The notes under the pieces are model-generated. The model ran no database searches. It was not told the origin of the DNA and worked only from the letters and a program-made list of their open reading frames with translations. Both the position numbers and the translations under genes were made by a program. A stretch of DNA of 64,000 bases from contig OZ243959.1 in the NCBI GenBank assembly GCA_965214525.1, positions 620,001 to 684,000 on the forward strand, read 5' to 3'. The stretch's first letter is position 1, and each line of letters opens with the position of its first letter. Below are positions 8,660-16,790 of the stretch, one piece after another. The DNA is from Qipengyuania_B sp965214525. Lineage in GTDB: Bacteria; Pseudomonadota; Alphaproteobacteria; Sphingomonadales; Sphingomonadaceae.

Positions 8660-11600
8660 ATGGAGACGAGCGAGGGAGATGCGCACGCTGTCGCGCCAGT
8701 AGTCTCGTTGCCAGATCGGCCCCGTCGACAGAAGAAGCGATGGCGCTTCGGGCTTGCCGTGCTGCTGTTACTGGCGGTCTCCTGCATGATATTGTGGTTG
8801 TCGCGAGAACAGATTGTCGGCGACGTAATCGCCGAACAGCTTGCCGCCAACGGGCTGGAAGCAACCTATACCATCGATTCCGTGCTCGCCGATCGGCAGG
8901 TGATCTCCAACCTGCGCTTCGGGCCGCCTAGTGACCCGGACGCATTTGTAGAACAAGTCGTCATCCATCTGCAATATCGCTTCGGGACGCCTGTCATCCG
9001 CCACGTCGAAGTCGACGGTATACGGCTTTACGGCCGCTGGGAGGGCGATCGGGTCAGTTTCGGATCGCTCGACCCGCTCATTTACGGCCGTCGCGATGAC
9101 ACTGCGGGACTTCCAGATCTGCGATTATCCGTGCGCGACGCACGCGCGCTCATCGAGACGCCGTGGGGAGCGGTCGGGCTCAGCGCACGTGGATCGGGCA
9201 ATCTTGATCGGCGCTTCACCGGACACCTCGCTATTGTCGCGCCTGACCTTTCCGCGGGAGGTTGCGTTGGGCGTTCGGCCAGGGTGTTCGGCCGCTTCTC
9301 GCTGATCGACGGAGCCCCCCGCTACCGTGGGCCGGGGCGGCTGGCCGGGCTGACATGCGCCGACGCCGGCCTCGACATGGCCGATCTTTCTCTTAATTAT
9401 GACATTCGGGGCGGGGATGGTCTCAATAGGCTTGCGCTCGCTGCCAAGCTCATTACCGGCGCAGTGTCACTGCCACAGGCATTTGCGACGGGCATTACAG
9501 GATCGCTGACCGGTTCCTGGCGGGATGGCATCATCCGCTCGCAAGGCCAATTTGCGGCGGCTGCGGTTCGGTCTCCTTATGCCTCGGCACAACGGGTTGC
9601 GCTCGACGCGAATGCCCGGGCCGACCTTGCGCGTTCGACCTGGTCGATCGATGCGATGATCGACGGTGCAAACCTGCGCCCGGGGTCGCGTCTCGAACAG
9701 CAGATCGGCGCGTATGCAAACGCGGCTGCGGGGACGCCGGCAGCACCCCTTGCGCGCAGGGCAGCGACCAATCTAGCGGTGTTGCTGAAAGACTCTGACC
9801 TTTCGGCACGGGTGTTATACCGGCACAAGCCGAAAACAGGCAACGTCATCGTACCAGAGGCCATGCTGGCAACTCGCACCGGCCAGCGCATTGTCAGCAT
9901 TTCTCAGGCGACCCTGACGGACATCGGACGGCCGGGGGCATGGCTGTCCGGCAACATTGCCATCGAAGGTGCAGGACTGCCGCAGCTGACCGCTCGCATG
10001 GAGCGCGCTGCGCGGGGCGGGGCTATCCTTCGCGTGCAGATGCCCACCTATACGGCCGGAAACGCGGCGCTGAGCATACCCAAGCTGGACATACGGCGAA
10101 CGCACAAGGCAGGTCTTGCGTTCTCGGGTAGCATGGTAGCGAGCGGCCCCTTCGCCGGCGGCTACGTTCGGCAATTAGCAATCCCGGTCGAAGGACGATC
10201 GCAGGACAGCGGTTTGTCGTTGTGGCCATCATGTATCGATGCCCGGTTCGACTCGCTTCGCTATGCCAACCTGTTCTTGGAACATCAAACGATCCGGGTT
10301 TGCCCCTCGGGCGGCCGCACTATCGTCGCTTACGATGAGAGCGGACTACGGTTTGCTGCCTCATCGAGTTCAATCGGATTTAGCGGCCGTCTGGGTGAAA
10401 CGCCGATTCGCCTCGCCGCTGATGCGCTTTCCGTCACATCACGTGGGATCGTGGCGGCTAGCACGCTCGACGTTCATCTCGGACAGGCGCGCCGCGGCGT
10501 TCACTTTGAGATCGACGATCTTCGCGCCGATCTGTCGACGGGTGCTGCCGGAAGTTTTGCCCGGGCCGACGTCATGATCGACAGCGTGCCGCTCGACGTA
10601 TTGGAGACGGGCGGCACGTGGCGGTACATGGACGGCGCATTGCAACTCGACAATGTGACTTTCGTTTTGAAGGATCGACAGGCAGCTGACCGGTTCCAGC
10701 CGCTCTTGGGCCGCTCAGGATCGCTGCGGCTGTTTGCCAACGTCGTTACCGCGCAAGCCGACCTCATCGAACCGACCAGCAATCGGCTGATCACGCAGGT
10801 TGCGGTGACTCACGATCTGGCGACCGGTTCCGGAACGGCCGATCTCGACGTGCCCGGCATCCGTTTCGACGATGAACTGCAACCCGCTTCCCTATCACGG
10901 CTTGCCCTGGGCGTGGTTGCAAACGCCGATGGGGTCGTATCCGGCCGGGGGAGGATCGTGTGGGAAGGCGGTACAGTGACCAGCACCGGCAGCTTCAGTT
11001 CGCAGGATCTGGACTTCGCGGCTGCGTTCGGTCCGGTCAAGGGTGCGTCCGGCACGATCCGGTTCGACGATCTGCTCGGCTTGACCACCGCGCCCGACCA
11101 ACGGCTGGCCGTACGTTCCGTCAACCCTGGCATCGAGGTTGTGGATGGGAACGTCGGAATTGCGCTGCGCGAAGGGCGGATCCTGTCGGTGACCGGAGCC
11201 CGCTGGCCGTTCATGGGGGGCACGTTGACCATGCAGCCCGTCGCGCTCAACCTTGGTACGACCGAGGAGCGCCGCTATGTGTTCATTCTGGAAGGTCTGG
11301 ACGCGGCACGTTTCGTCGCCGAATTGGGGATCGGGAACCTCGATGCTTCAGGAATATTCGACGGGACGATCGCGGTTGTATTCGATCGCGCAGGCGATGG
11401 GAGGATCGAGGACGGAAATATCGTATCCCGGCCGCCCGGCGGCAACATCGCTTATGTCGGCGAGCTTTCCTATGCAAACTTGTCGCCCTTGGCCAACTTT
11501 GCGTTCGATGCGCTCAAATCGCTCGACTACCAGCGCATGACGATTGGCATGGAAGGGCCTCTGACAGGCGAGATCGTGACGACGGTGCGCTTCGACGGCG

Positions 11601-11887
11601 TCACTCAGGGCGCTGGAGCCTCGCGCAACTTCGTCACCCGTGAACTCGGCAAGTTACCGTTGCGGTTCGTTGTCAGCATTCGGGCGCCGTTCTACCAGTT
11701 GGTCACATCTGTCCGTTCCCTGTACGATCCGGCCTTCGTTCGCGATCCCCGCGAACTGGGGCTGATTGAGGGCGAGGGGGCGGATGACCGGACCACGATC
11801 GACAACGGCAAGAGGTTACCGCAGCAGCAGGACGACGACAACGCGCTGCCCGTTCAGAAGCAGGTCAGCAAGGTGCGCATACGATGA
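8660..11887 (+). CDS. YdbH-like / AsmA-related intermembrane transport protein
   Basis: A 1075-residue protein with one N-terminal membrane anchor (basic PRRQKKRWRFG, then a hydrophobic segment at about residues 28-48) and a very long periplasmic beta-rich body ending in a dicarboxylate-like (DUF748/YdbH) region. The C-terminal stretch with GGTLTMQPVALN and EGLDAARFV fits the YdbH family. In E. coli YdbH, TamB and YhdP are redundant phospholipid carriers between inner and outer membrane; the same role here is inferred, supported by the two genes that follow (ynbE- and ydbL-like), as in E. coli. The ATG at 8660 was chosen over 8528 because the anchor follows it directly and it avoids overlap with radC. 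Confidence 0.8.
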   Translation: METSEGDAHAVAPVVSLPDRPRRQKKRWRFGLAVLLLLAVSCMILWLSREQIVGDVIAEQLAANGLEATYTIDSVLADRQVISNLRFGPPSDPDAFVEQVVIHLQYRFGTPVIRHVEVDGIRLYGRWEGDRVSFGSLDPLIYGRRDDTAGLPDLRLSVRDARALIETPWGAVGLSARGSGNLDRRFTGHLAIVAPDLSAGGCVGRSARVFGRFSLIDGAPRYRGPGRLAGLTCADAGLDMADLSLNYDIRGGDGLNRLALAAKLITGAVSLPQAFATGITGSLTGSWRDGIIRSQGQFAAAAVRSPYASAQRVALDANARADLARSTWSIDAMIDGANLRPGSRLEQQIGAYANAAAGTPAAPLARRAATNLAVLLKDSDLSARVLYRHKPKTGNVIVPEAMLATRTGQRIVSISQATLTDIGRPGAWLSGNIAIEGAGLPQLTARMERAARGGAILRVQMPTYTAGNAALSIPKLDIRRTHKAGLAFSGSMVASGPFAGGYVRQLAIPVEGRSQDSGLSLWPSCIDARFDSLRYANLFLEHQTIRVCPSGGRTIVAYDESGLRFAASSSSIGFSGRLGETPIRLAADALSVTSRGIVAASTLDVHLGQARRGVHFEIDDLRADLSTGAAGSFARADVMIDSVPLDVLETGGTWRYMDGALQLDNVTFVLKDRQAADRFQPLLGRSGSLRLFANVVTAQADLIEPTSNRLITQVAVTHDLATGSGTADLDVPGIRFDDELQPASLSRLALGVVANADGVVSGRGRIVWEGGTVTSTGSFSSQDLDFAAAFGPVKGASGTIRFDDLLGLTTAPDQRLAVRSVNPGIEVVDGNVGIALREGRILSVTGARWPFMGGTLTMQPVALNLGTTEERRYVFILEGLDAARFVAELGIGNLDASGIFDGTIAVVFDRAGDGRIEDGNIVSRPPGGNIAYVGELSYANLSPLANFAFDALKSLDYQRMTIGMEGPLTGEIVTTVRFDGVTQGAGASRNFVTRELGKLPLRFVVSIRAPFYQLVTSVRSLYDPAFVRDPRELGLIEGEGADDRTTIDNGKRLPQQQDDDNALPVQKQVSKVRIR

Positions 11888-11946
11888 GGGGCAATAGGAT
11901 GCTGTCGCATGATTGTAGCGCTTGCAAAGGTGTGTACGAGGCTGGC

Positions 11947-12132
11947 ATGCCGGGACGTTCCGTTCGGCCATGGGCGGCTTGTTTGGCCCTGACACCGATA
12001 GCGTGCATCAACGTGACCGCACCTGCAGAACCGATCGTTATCGAATTGAACATCAACATCCGGCAGGAAGTGATCTATCGCCTGGCAGAGGATGCGGGGA
12101 ATACGATTGAAGAGAACGCGGATATCTTCTGA
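11947..12132 (+). CDS. YnbE-like lipoprotein
   Basis: A 61-residue protein, the same length as E. coli YnbE. A short signal peptide ends in a lipobox-like LTPIAC, followed by a conserved segment with PAEPIVIELNINIRQEV and a C-terminal EENADIF that matches the family end (DLF in E. coli). YnbE is an outer-membrane lipoprotein partner of YdbH. The ATG at 11947 has GAGG six bases upstream and gives the canonical size. A longer frame starts at 11884, overlapping the ydbH-like stop, but its extra 21 residues do not look like a signal peptide. Confidence 0.8.
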   Translation: MPGRSVRPWAACLALTPIACINVTAPAEPIVIELNINIRQEVIYRLAEDAGNTIEENADIF

Positions 12133-12162
12133 TCGGAATGGCATGAATAGAGGAGCGAGATA

Positions 12163-12543
12163 ATGAGAACCGTTTTGATGGCCGGGCTCGCGATGGCCCT
12201 GGCGACGGGCCTGGTTGCCGCGCCCGTCATGGCGCAGCGTGACCAGGCTTACGATGCCGCCCGCTCGCAAGGTCTCGTGGGCGAGAAGATGGACGGTTAT
12301 CTGGGCATCGTCGGTTCAGAGACGCCCCAATTGCGGCGTTTGGTCAGCGATATCAATATCAAGCGGCGGGCCGTATACGCAGAGAAAGCGCGGGCCGCCA
12401 ACGCGACGATGGAGGAATACGCGCTGACCGCCGGATGCATCGCGATCGCGCGAACGAAGGCGGGGGAACGCTATCAGGCGCCTGATGGCAGCTGGAAAAC
12501 ACGCGGTTCCGGCCCTGCATTGCGGGATCCCCGCTGCCCCTGA
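12163..12543 (+). CDS. YdbL-like (DUF1318) periplasmic protein
   Basis: A 126-residue exported protein with a clean signal peptide (MRTVLMAGLAMALATG, cleavage after VMAQ/APVMA) and the DUF1318 body: an ARSQGLVGEKMDGYLGIV segment, then INIKRRAVYAEKA and a C-terminal part with AGERYQAPDGSW. It ends the ydbH-ynbE-ydbL set. In E. coli YdbL acts as a periplasmic chaperone-like partner that tunes YdbH-YnbE assembly; that role is taken from the family and the context. An AGGAGCGAG ribosome site precedes the ATG. Confidence 0.85.
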   Translation: MRTVLMAGLAMALATGLVAAPVMAQRDQAYDAARSQGLVGEKMDGYLGIVGSETPQLRRLVSDINIKRRAVYAEKARAANATMEEYALTAGCIAIARTKAGERYQAPDGSWKTRGSGPALRDPRCP

Positions 12544-12683
12544 ACCGAATGCGGCCGTTACGAGGCAAGGGCCGGTTTGAAAAGCCTTTGCCTGTGTTGA
12601 CTTGACCTACCACCGCCTTTAAGGGAACGGCGCCCTTGGCGGGCAGGTTGTTGTCCGTGCAGCAGGTTTTATTCGAGGCCGGC

Positions 12684-13001
12684 ATGAGCGACGACAAACC
12701 CGTCCGGGAACCTATTGTCGAGGATCGGCGTATCGATGCGCTCGAGTTGCGGTTGAAGACCGCGCAAGAGCGGGAAGCGACGCGGAACCGGCAGACGATA
12801 TCGGGTGCCGATGCGAATTATCGCAGCGGAAGCCGGGTGTTGGCCGATCTTCTCGGCGGGATCCTCGGAGGTTTGGTGGTAGGCGGCGCGGTCGACTATT
12901 TTGCCGGAACTTCGCCTTGGGGTCTGTTGGTGGGACTGTTCCTAGGAATAGTCGTTGCCTTCAGGAATGTCATACGAGCGGCGAACAAGCGCCCTGATTG
13001 A
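12684..13001 (+). CDS. atpI: ATP synthase subunit I
   Basis: A 105-residue protein with a charged N-terminal third and two hydrophobic segments (LGGILGGLVVGGAVDYF and WGLLVGLFLGIVVAF), as in AtpI/AtpQ, which helps assemble the c-ring or supplies Mg2+. It heads the F0 operon as in other alphaproteobacteria. The ATG of MSDDKPVRE follows GAGG closely and was preferred to the longer frame from 12636. In the 140 bases upstream, TTGACT (12597-12602) and TTTAAG (12618-12623) are a weak promoter-like pair with 15-base spacing; I do not call it as a promoter. Confidence 0.9.
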   Translation: MSDDKPVREPIVEDRRIDALELRLKTAQEREATRNRQTISGADANYRSGSRVLADLLGGILGGLVVGGAVDYFAGTSPWGLLVGLFLGIVVAFRNVIRAANKRPD

Positions 13002-13052
13002 GGCTCTGGCGGCCTTCGGGCGTTCATCATGTGATTTAGGGGCGTATCGAGC

Positions 13053-13841
13053 GTGGTAGGCGAACAGGCCAAAGTCGATCCGATGTACCAGTTCACGGTC
13101 GAACCTATGTTCGGCTCGCAGAATTGGGAGCTTGTCGGCCAGAACATCGCATTTACCAACAGCGCCCTGTGGATGCTGATTGCGACCGTCGTGCTGGCGT
13201 TGTTCGTGCTTGGCGGCATGAAGCGGCAGGTCGTGCCAGGCCGCTGGCAGATGGCGGTTGAGAGTTTCACCGGGTTCATCGACGATATGGTGCAAGCCAA
13301 TATCGGTAAGGCAGGGCGCAAATACGTGCCCTACATCTTCTCGTTATTCATGTTCATTCTGTTCGCCAATCTGCTTGGACTGCTGCCGCTGGGCGTTGTC
13401 GGCGTTCACCCATTCACCTTCACCAGCCATTTCACGGTTACAGGCGTGCTCGCTATCTTGAGCTTTTCCATCGTCCTGATCGTCGGGTTCGCCAAGCACG
13501 GGTTCAAGTTCTTCAGCCTTTTCATCCCGCATGGAACACCCGCGCTCATGGTGCCGATCATCTTTCCGATCGAACTGATCTCGTTCCTGGTACGTCCGTT
13601 CAGCCTTGCTTTGCGGTTGTTCGTTGCGATGATGGCGGGGCACGTCTTGCTTGAAGTCCTGTCCAGCTTCGTGATCGACGGAAGCAATGCCGGGCCGGTC
13701 TGGGGCGCCATTGTTGGCCTGCCGAGCTTTTTGTTGATGGTCGGCATCTGCGCACTCGAAATACTCGTCGCCGCGGTGCAGGCCTATGTCTTCGCCTTGC
13801 TGAGTTCGCTGTACATCAGCGACGCCGAGAACCTTCACTGA
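13053..13841 (+). CDS. atpB: ATP synthase F0 subunit a
   Basis: The membrane stator subunit that forms the proton half-channels. At 262 aa it has five to six hydrophobic segments and the essential Arg in the penultimate helix region (LVRPFSLALRLFVAMMAGH). It begins at a GTG (VVGEQAKVDPMYQF), matching the usual alphaproteobacterial N-terminus; an ATG ten codons in is possible but would trim the conserved KVDP. Second gene of the F0 cluster; F1 genes are not in this window. Confidence 0.96.
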   Translation: MVGEQAKVDPMYQFTVEPMFGSQNWELVGQNIAFTNSALWMLIATVVLALFVLGGMKRQVVPGRWQMAVESFTGFIDDMVQANIGKAGRKYVPYIFSLFMFILFANLLGLLPLGVVGVHPFTFTSHFTVTGVLAILSFSIVLIVGFAKHGFKFFSLFIPHGTPALMVPIIFPIELISFLVRPFSLALRLFVAMMAGHVLLEVLSSFVIDGSNAGPVWGAIVGLPSFLLMVGICALEILVAAVQAYVFALLSSLYISDAENLH

Positions 13842-13880
13842 TCGAACATCATTACCAATTGCATTATCAGGAGAATTGAA

Positions 13881-14111
13881 ATGGACGCGGAAGCTGCAAA
13901 GTTGCTTGGAGCCGGTTTGGCTGCCCTTGGTGCCGGACTTGCCTCGATCGGGGTGGGCAACGTGTTTGCGAAATACCTGGAAGGCGCATTGCGCAATCCC
14001 GGTGCGGCCGATGGCCAGCAGGGACGGTTGTTCATCGGCTTCGCCGCGGCTGAACTGCTCGGTCTGCTCTCGTTCGTCGTCGCGATGATCCTTATCTTTG
14101 TGGCGGAATAA
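13881..14111 (+). CDS. atpE: ATP synthase F0 subunit c
   Basis: The proteolipid of the rotor ring, 76 aa, as a helical hairpin: a Gly/Ala-rich first helix (GAGLAALGAGLASIGVGNVF), the polar loop RNP, and a second helix with the proton-binding Glu in FAAAELLGLLSFV. An AGGAGAA site lies just upstream of the ATG. Confidence 0.97.
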   Translation: MDAEAAKLLGAGLAALGAGLASIGVGNVFAKYLEGALRNPGAADGQQGRLFIGFAAAELLGLLSFVVAMILIFVAE

Positions 14112-14193
14112 CGATAGCCTTCTGGTTGGCGCTCCGTATCGTTAGCGATACGGCGCCGACTGGCTGTTGCGCGTTATCGCAAGGAATGTTTCC

Positions 14194-14685
14194 ATGCCTC
14201 AGATAGCTCAACTCTCCGAAACCTTCGCCAGCCAGGCGTTCTGGTTGGCGGTGTTCTTTCTGGCGACTTTCCTTATCGTCGGCCGTGGGATGGTACCCAA
14301 GGTGATGGACACCGTGGAAAGCCGCAATACGACAATCGCCGGCGATCTGGCGGCCGCGCAAGCGGCTCGCGATAGGGCAGATGCGGAAGAGGCGGCGTGG
14401 AGAACGCGCGAGACGGAAAACCGGGCGGCGGCGCAGGCGTTGATCGCCAAGGCAAAGGGCGATGCGGCCGCCGCAAGTGAACAGCGCATGGCCAAAGTGC
14501 AGGAGCGTATCGACATCGAACTCGCAACTGCCGAAAGCGATATCGCCGGAGCGCGCCAGTCGGCCCTGCTGCAGATCGAAGATGTCGCTGCAGAGGCCAC
14601 GCAGGACATCGTTGCCCGTCTCGCAAGCATTGAGGTAACCGCCGGGGAGGCTAAGCAAGCGGTGCAGGGCGCGATGCATGGCTGA
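14194..14685 (+). CDS. ATP synthase F0 subunit b'
   Basis: A 163-residue peripheral-stalk subunit: one N-terminal membrane helix (FWLAVFFLATFLIVG), then a long Ala/Glu/Arg-rich coiled coil. Two different b subunits, b' and b, are typical of alphaproteobacteria and photosynthetic bacteria. The ATG at 14194 has AAGGAA upstream and gives the standard MPQIAQL start; the frame is open from 14167. Its last 8 bases overlap atpF. Confidence 0.92.
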   Translation: MPQIAQLSETFASQAFWLAVFFLATFLIVGRGMVPKVMDTVESRNTTIAGDLAAAQAARDRADAEEAAWRTRETENRAAAQALIAKAKGDAAAASEQRMAKVQERIDIELATAESDIAGARQSALLQIEDVAAEATQDIVARLASIEVTAGEAKQAVQGAMHG

Positions 14686-15247
14686 TACTCCCGAAATCTT
14701 CACGACCGAAACGACCGAAGCGATCGTCGAAGCGGGACATGGCGGTGCCGGTACGCATGTGCAGCCCGAATTGTTCGGTCTTGCCCCGTTCCAGATCGTG
14801 TCGATCGCGATGCTCGTGCTGCTCGCGATCGCGTTCTTGTTTGCAAAAGTCCATCGTTCGATTGCCGGGGGGCTTGATGCACGGATTGCGGCGATTCGCG
14901 AGCAATTGGACGATGCGCGCAGTCTGCGTGCAGAAGCGGAAGCGCTGCGCGATGAGTATTCCGCCAAGATCGCCAATGCCGAGCTCGATGCGGCGGCGAT
15001 GCGCGAAAATGCTGAGGTGGAAGCGCGGGCTATTCTAGCCAAGGCGGAGAGCGAAGGCGCAGCTATGGTCGAACGGCGGCAGCAAATGGCGAAAGACCGG
15101 ATCGCGGCGGCCGAACGTGAGGCGATTGGCGAGGTTCGAGCGTCGGCGGCGCAGGCGGCTGCCCGGGCATCGCGCGTACTCATCGCACGGCGGCACGACC
15201 CCGAGGCGGATCGGCGTTTGACCAACCGGATGATCGCCGAACTTTAG
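14678..15247 (+). CDS. atpF: ATP synthase F0 subunit b
   Basis: The second stalk subunit (189 aa). An unusually long polar N-terminus of about 35 residues (TPEIFTTETTEAIVEAG) precedes the membrane helix (FQIVSIAMLVLLAIAFLFA) and a long coiled coil. It overlaps the b' gene by 8 bases and so is probably translationally coupled. The F0 cluster ends here. A 6-base inverted repeat (CCAAGG/CCTTGG, about 15250-15274) follows without a T run, so I do not call a terminator. Confidence 0.93.
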   Translation: MADTPEIFTTETTEAIVEAGHGGAGTHVQPELFGLAPFQIVSIAMLVLLAIAFLFAKVHRSIAGGLDARIAAIREQLDDARSLRAEAEALRDEYSAKIANAELDAAAMRENAEVEARAILAKAESEGAAMVERRQQMAKDRIAAAEREAIGEVRASAAQAAARASRVLIARRHDPEADRRLTNRMIAEL

Positions 15248-15331
15248 GCCAAGGTTGTTTAGAACGGCCTTGGGGCGGGAACCGGCAGCAGTTTGTCGCG
15301 TGTTTCCTCTATTGCCACAGGGAAACTATTT

Positions 15332-15940
15332 ATGCCGATCACTGCCATCGCTATCAATTGTTCGCTCAAGCCGTCCGCAGGAGAATCCAGTTCGACAGAC
15401 GTGATGATCGGCGTCCTAGAGGCTGCCTTTGCAAAGCACGACGTCATCCTGTCGGAAACTTTGCGCATCAGGGATTACCGGGTCGTGCCGGGCGTAACTT
15501 CTGATGAAGGCGAGGGTGATGAATGGCCGGCCTTGCGGGATAAAATCCTGTCACACGATATCCTTATCTTCGGCGGACCGATCTGGATGGGCCAGCTCAA
15601 TTCCCTTGGCAAACGCGTATTGGAACGGATGGATGCCTTCCTTTCGGAAACCGACGATCAGGGCCGGATGCCCAGCTATGGCAAAGTTGCCGTGATGGCG
15701 GTCGTGGGTAACGAAGATGGGGCGCATGCCTCTTCGGCTCAGGCGTTTCAGGCGCTGAACGATGTCGGTTGGACTATCCCCGCGGTCGCCAATTGCTATT
15801 GGGTAGGGGAGGCTATGGGCTCTACGGACTTGAAAGATCTGGATGAAATTCCCGATAAGGTTCGCAAGACCGCAGGAATGGTCGCCAGCAACGCCGCCCA
15901 TCTGGCGGGGTTGCTGAAAGGAAGCCCTTTTCCGGGTTAG
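15332..15940 (+). CDS. Flavodoxin-like / NAD(P)H-dependent FMN reductase-family protein
   Basis: A 202-residue protein with a flavodoxin-type fold: the phosphate-binding loop region INCSLKPSAGESSSTD near the N-terminus, the FMN-loop segment IFGGPIWMGQLNSLGKRVLERMDAF, and VAVMAVVGNEDGAH. Likely an FMN-binding oxidoreductase of unknown substrate. The ATG with AGGGAAA upstream was chosen; a TTG-started extension from 15293 is less likely. It converges on gloB with a 6-base gap. Confidence 0.8.
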   Translation: MPITAIAINCSLKPSAGESSSTDVMIGVLEAAFAKHDVILSETLRIRDYRVVPGVTSDEGEGDEWPALRDKILSHDILIFGGPIWMGQLNSLGKRVLERMDAFLSETDDQGRMPSYGKVAVMAVVGNEDGAHASSAQAFQALNDVGWTIPAVANCYWVGEAMGSTDLKDLDEIPDKVRKTAGMVASNAAHLAGLLKGSPFPG

Positions 15941-15946
15941 CGAACG

Positions 15947-16702
15947 CTAGAATGTATCTTTGGCACTTCGCAGGGCGGCGAATGTCTGCGCCGGCGTATC
16001 GCCGCCCCACCGGTTCTGCATATCCGGATCGTCTGCCCGGAGGAACGGGTTGGTTACGCGCTCCCGCGCGAGCGTCGATGGCACGGTAGGCTCGCCATCG
16101 GCGCGCTTGCTGTCGATGTCATCGGCATAGCTTCGCAGCGCGGCATTGTCAGGATCGGCATGCAAGGCGAACTTGGCGTTTGCCTGAGAGTATTCATGCG
16201 CGCTGTAGAGCCGGGTGTTTTCCGGCAGCTCGCGGATACGCTTCAGGCTTTGCCAGAATTGGTCAGGCTCCCCTTCGAACATGCGCCCGCATCCCAAGGG
16301 AAACAGGCTGTCGCCAATAAAAGCCAATTCGGCATCGGGCAGGTAGTAGGCAATGTGGCCCGCTGTATGTCCGCCAACGTCGATGATGTCGGCCTCCCAT
16401 GAGCCGATCGTGACCTTGTCGCCAGCGCTTACGACCTTGTCTACGGGTCCAACTCGCTCGACTTCTTGCGGGGCAACGATAGGGCATCGGGCTGCCAGCT
16501 TGATCGAAGCGTTTCCACCGGTGTGATCCGGGTGCCAATGGGTGTTCCAGATCTGCGTGATGCTCCAACCCTTCAGCTGTGCCTGACGCAAGTATTCGTC
16601 GCCATCGGGCGTATCGATACAGACCGTCTCCCGGCTCTGCTCGTCGTGCAGGAGAAAACCGTAATTGTCGGACAGGCACGGGAAGAGGTGGACGAGAAGC
16701 AT
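15947..16702 (-). CDS. gloB: Hydroxyacylglutathione hydrolase (glyoxalase II)
   Basis: Hydrolyses S-D-lactoylglutathione to D-lactate and glutathione in methylglyoxal detoxification. A metallo-beta-lactamase fold of 251 aa with the metal motif THWHPDHTGG, further ligands in GHTAGHIAYY and FIGDSLF, and the C-terminal helical domain with SAHEYSQANAKFA that binds the glutathione moiety. The start MLLVHLFPCLSDNYGF is standard. Confidence 0.95.
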   Translation of the reverse strand: MLLVHLFPCLSDNYGFLLHDEQSRETVCIDTPDGDEYLRQAQLKGWSITQIWNTHWHPDHTGGNASIKLAARCPIVAPQEVERVGPVDKVVSAGDKVTIGSWEADIIDVGGHTAGHIAYYLPDAELAFIGDSLFPLGCGRMFEGEPDQFWQSLKRIRELPENTRLYSAHEYSQANAKFALHADPDNAALRSYADDIDSKRADGEPTVPSTLARERVTNPFLRADDPDMQNRWGGDTPAQTFAALRSAKDTF

Positions 16703-16732
16703 GGGGGCATTCTAGCCCAGGTGACGCAAATG

Positions 16733-16768
16733 AAAAGCCCGCCTGCCCCGATGGGCAAGCGGGCTTTG
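16733..16768 (-). terminator. Rho-independent terminator of rpsA
   Basis: Inverted repeat AAAGCCCGC (16734-16742) and GCGGGCTTT (16759-16767), extended by TGCCC/GGGCA inside. Read on the minus strand it ends in a short T run (TTTTC), directly behind the rpsA stop. It lies between rpsA and gloB, which share the strand. Confidence 0.85.
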
Positions 16769-16790
16769 CTGCGTCGTATCGTTCAAGCGT

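Noticed and set aside
8563..8850. N-terminal extension of radC to an ATG at 8850
   Set aside because: It would overlap the divergent YdbH-like gene by about 190 bases and adds sequence unlike the RadC family.
12597..12623. TTGACT / TTTAAG as a promoter for the ATP synthase genes
   Set aside because: Spacing is only 15 bases and the -10 box is poor; not strong enough to call.
14092..15225. A 377-codon minus-strand frame across the atpF' and atpF genes
   Set aside because: Ser/Arg/Ala-rich shadow of the coiled-coil b subunits.
15250..15274. CCAAGG/CCTTGG hairpin after atpF as a terminator
   Set aside because: Short stem with no T run behind it.
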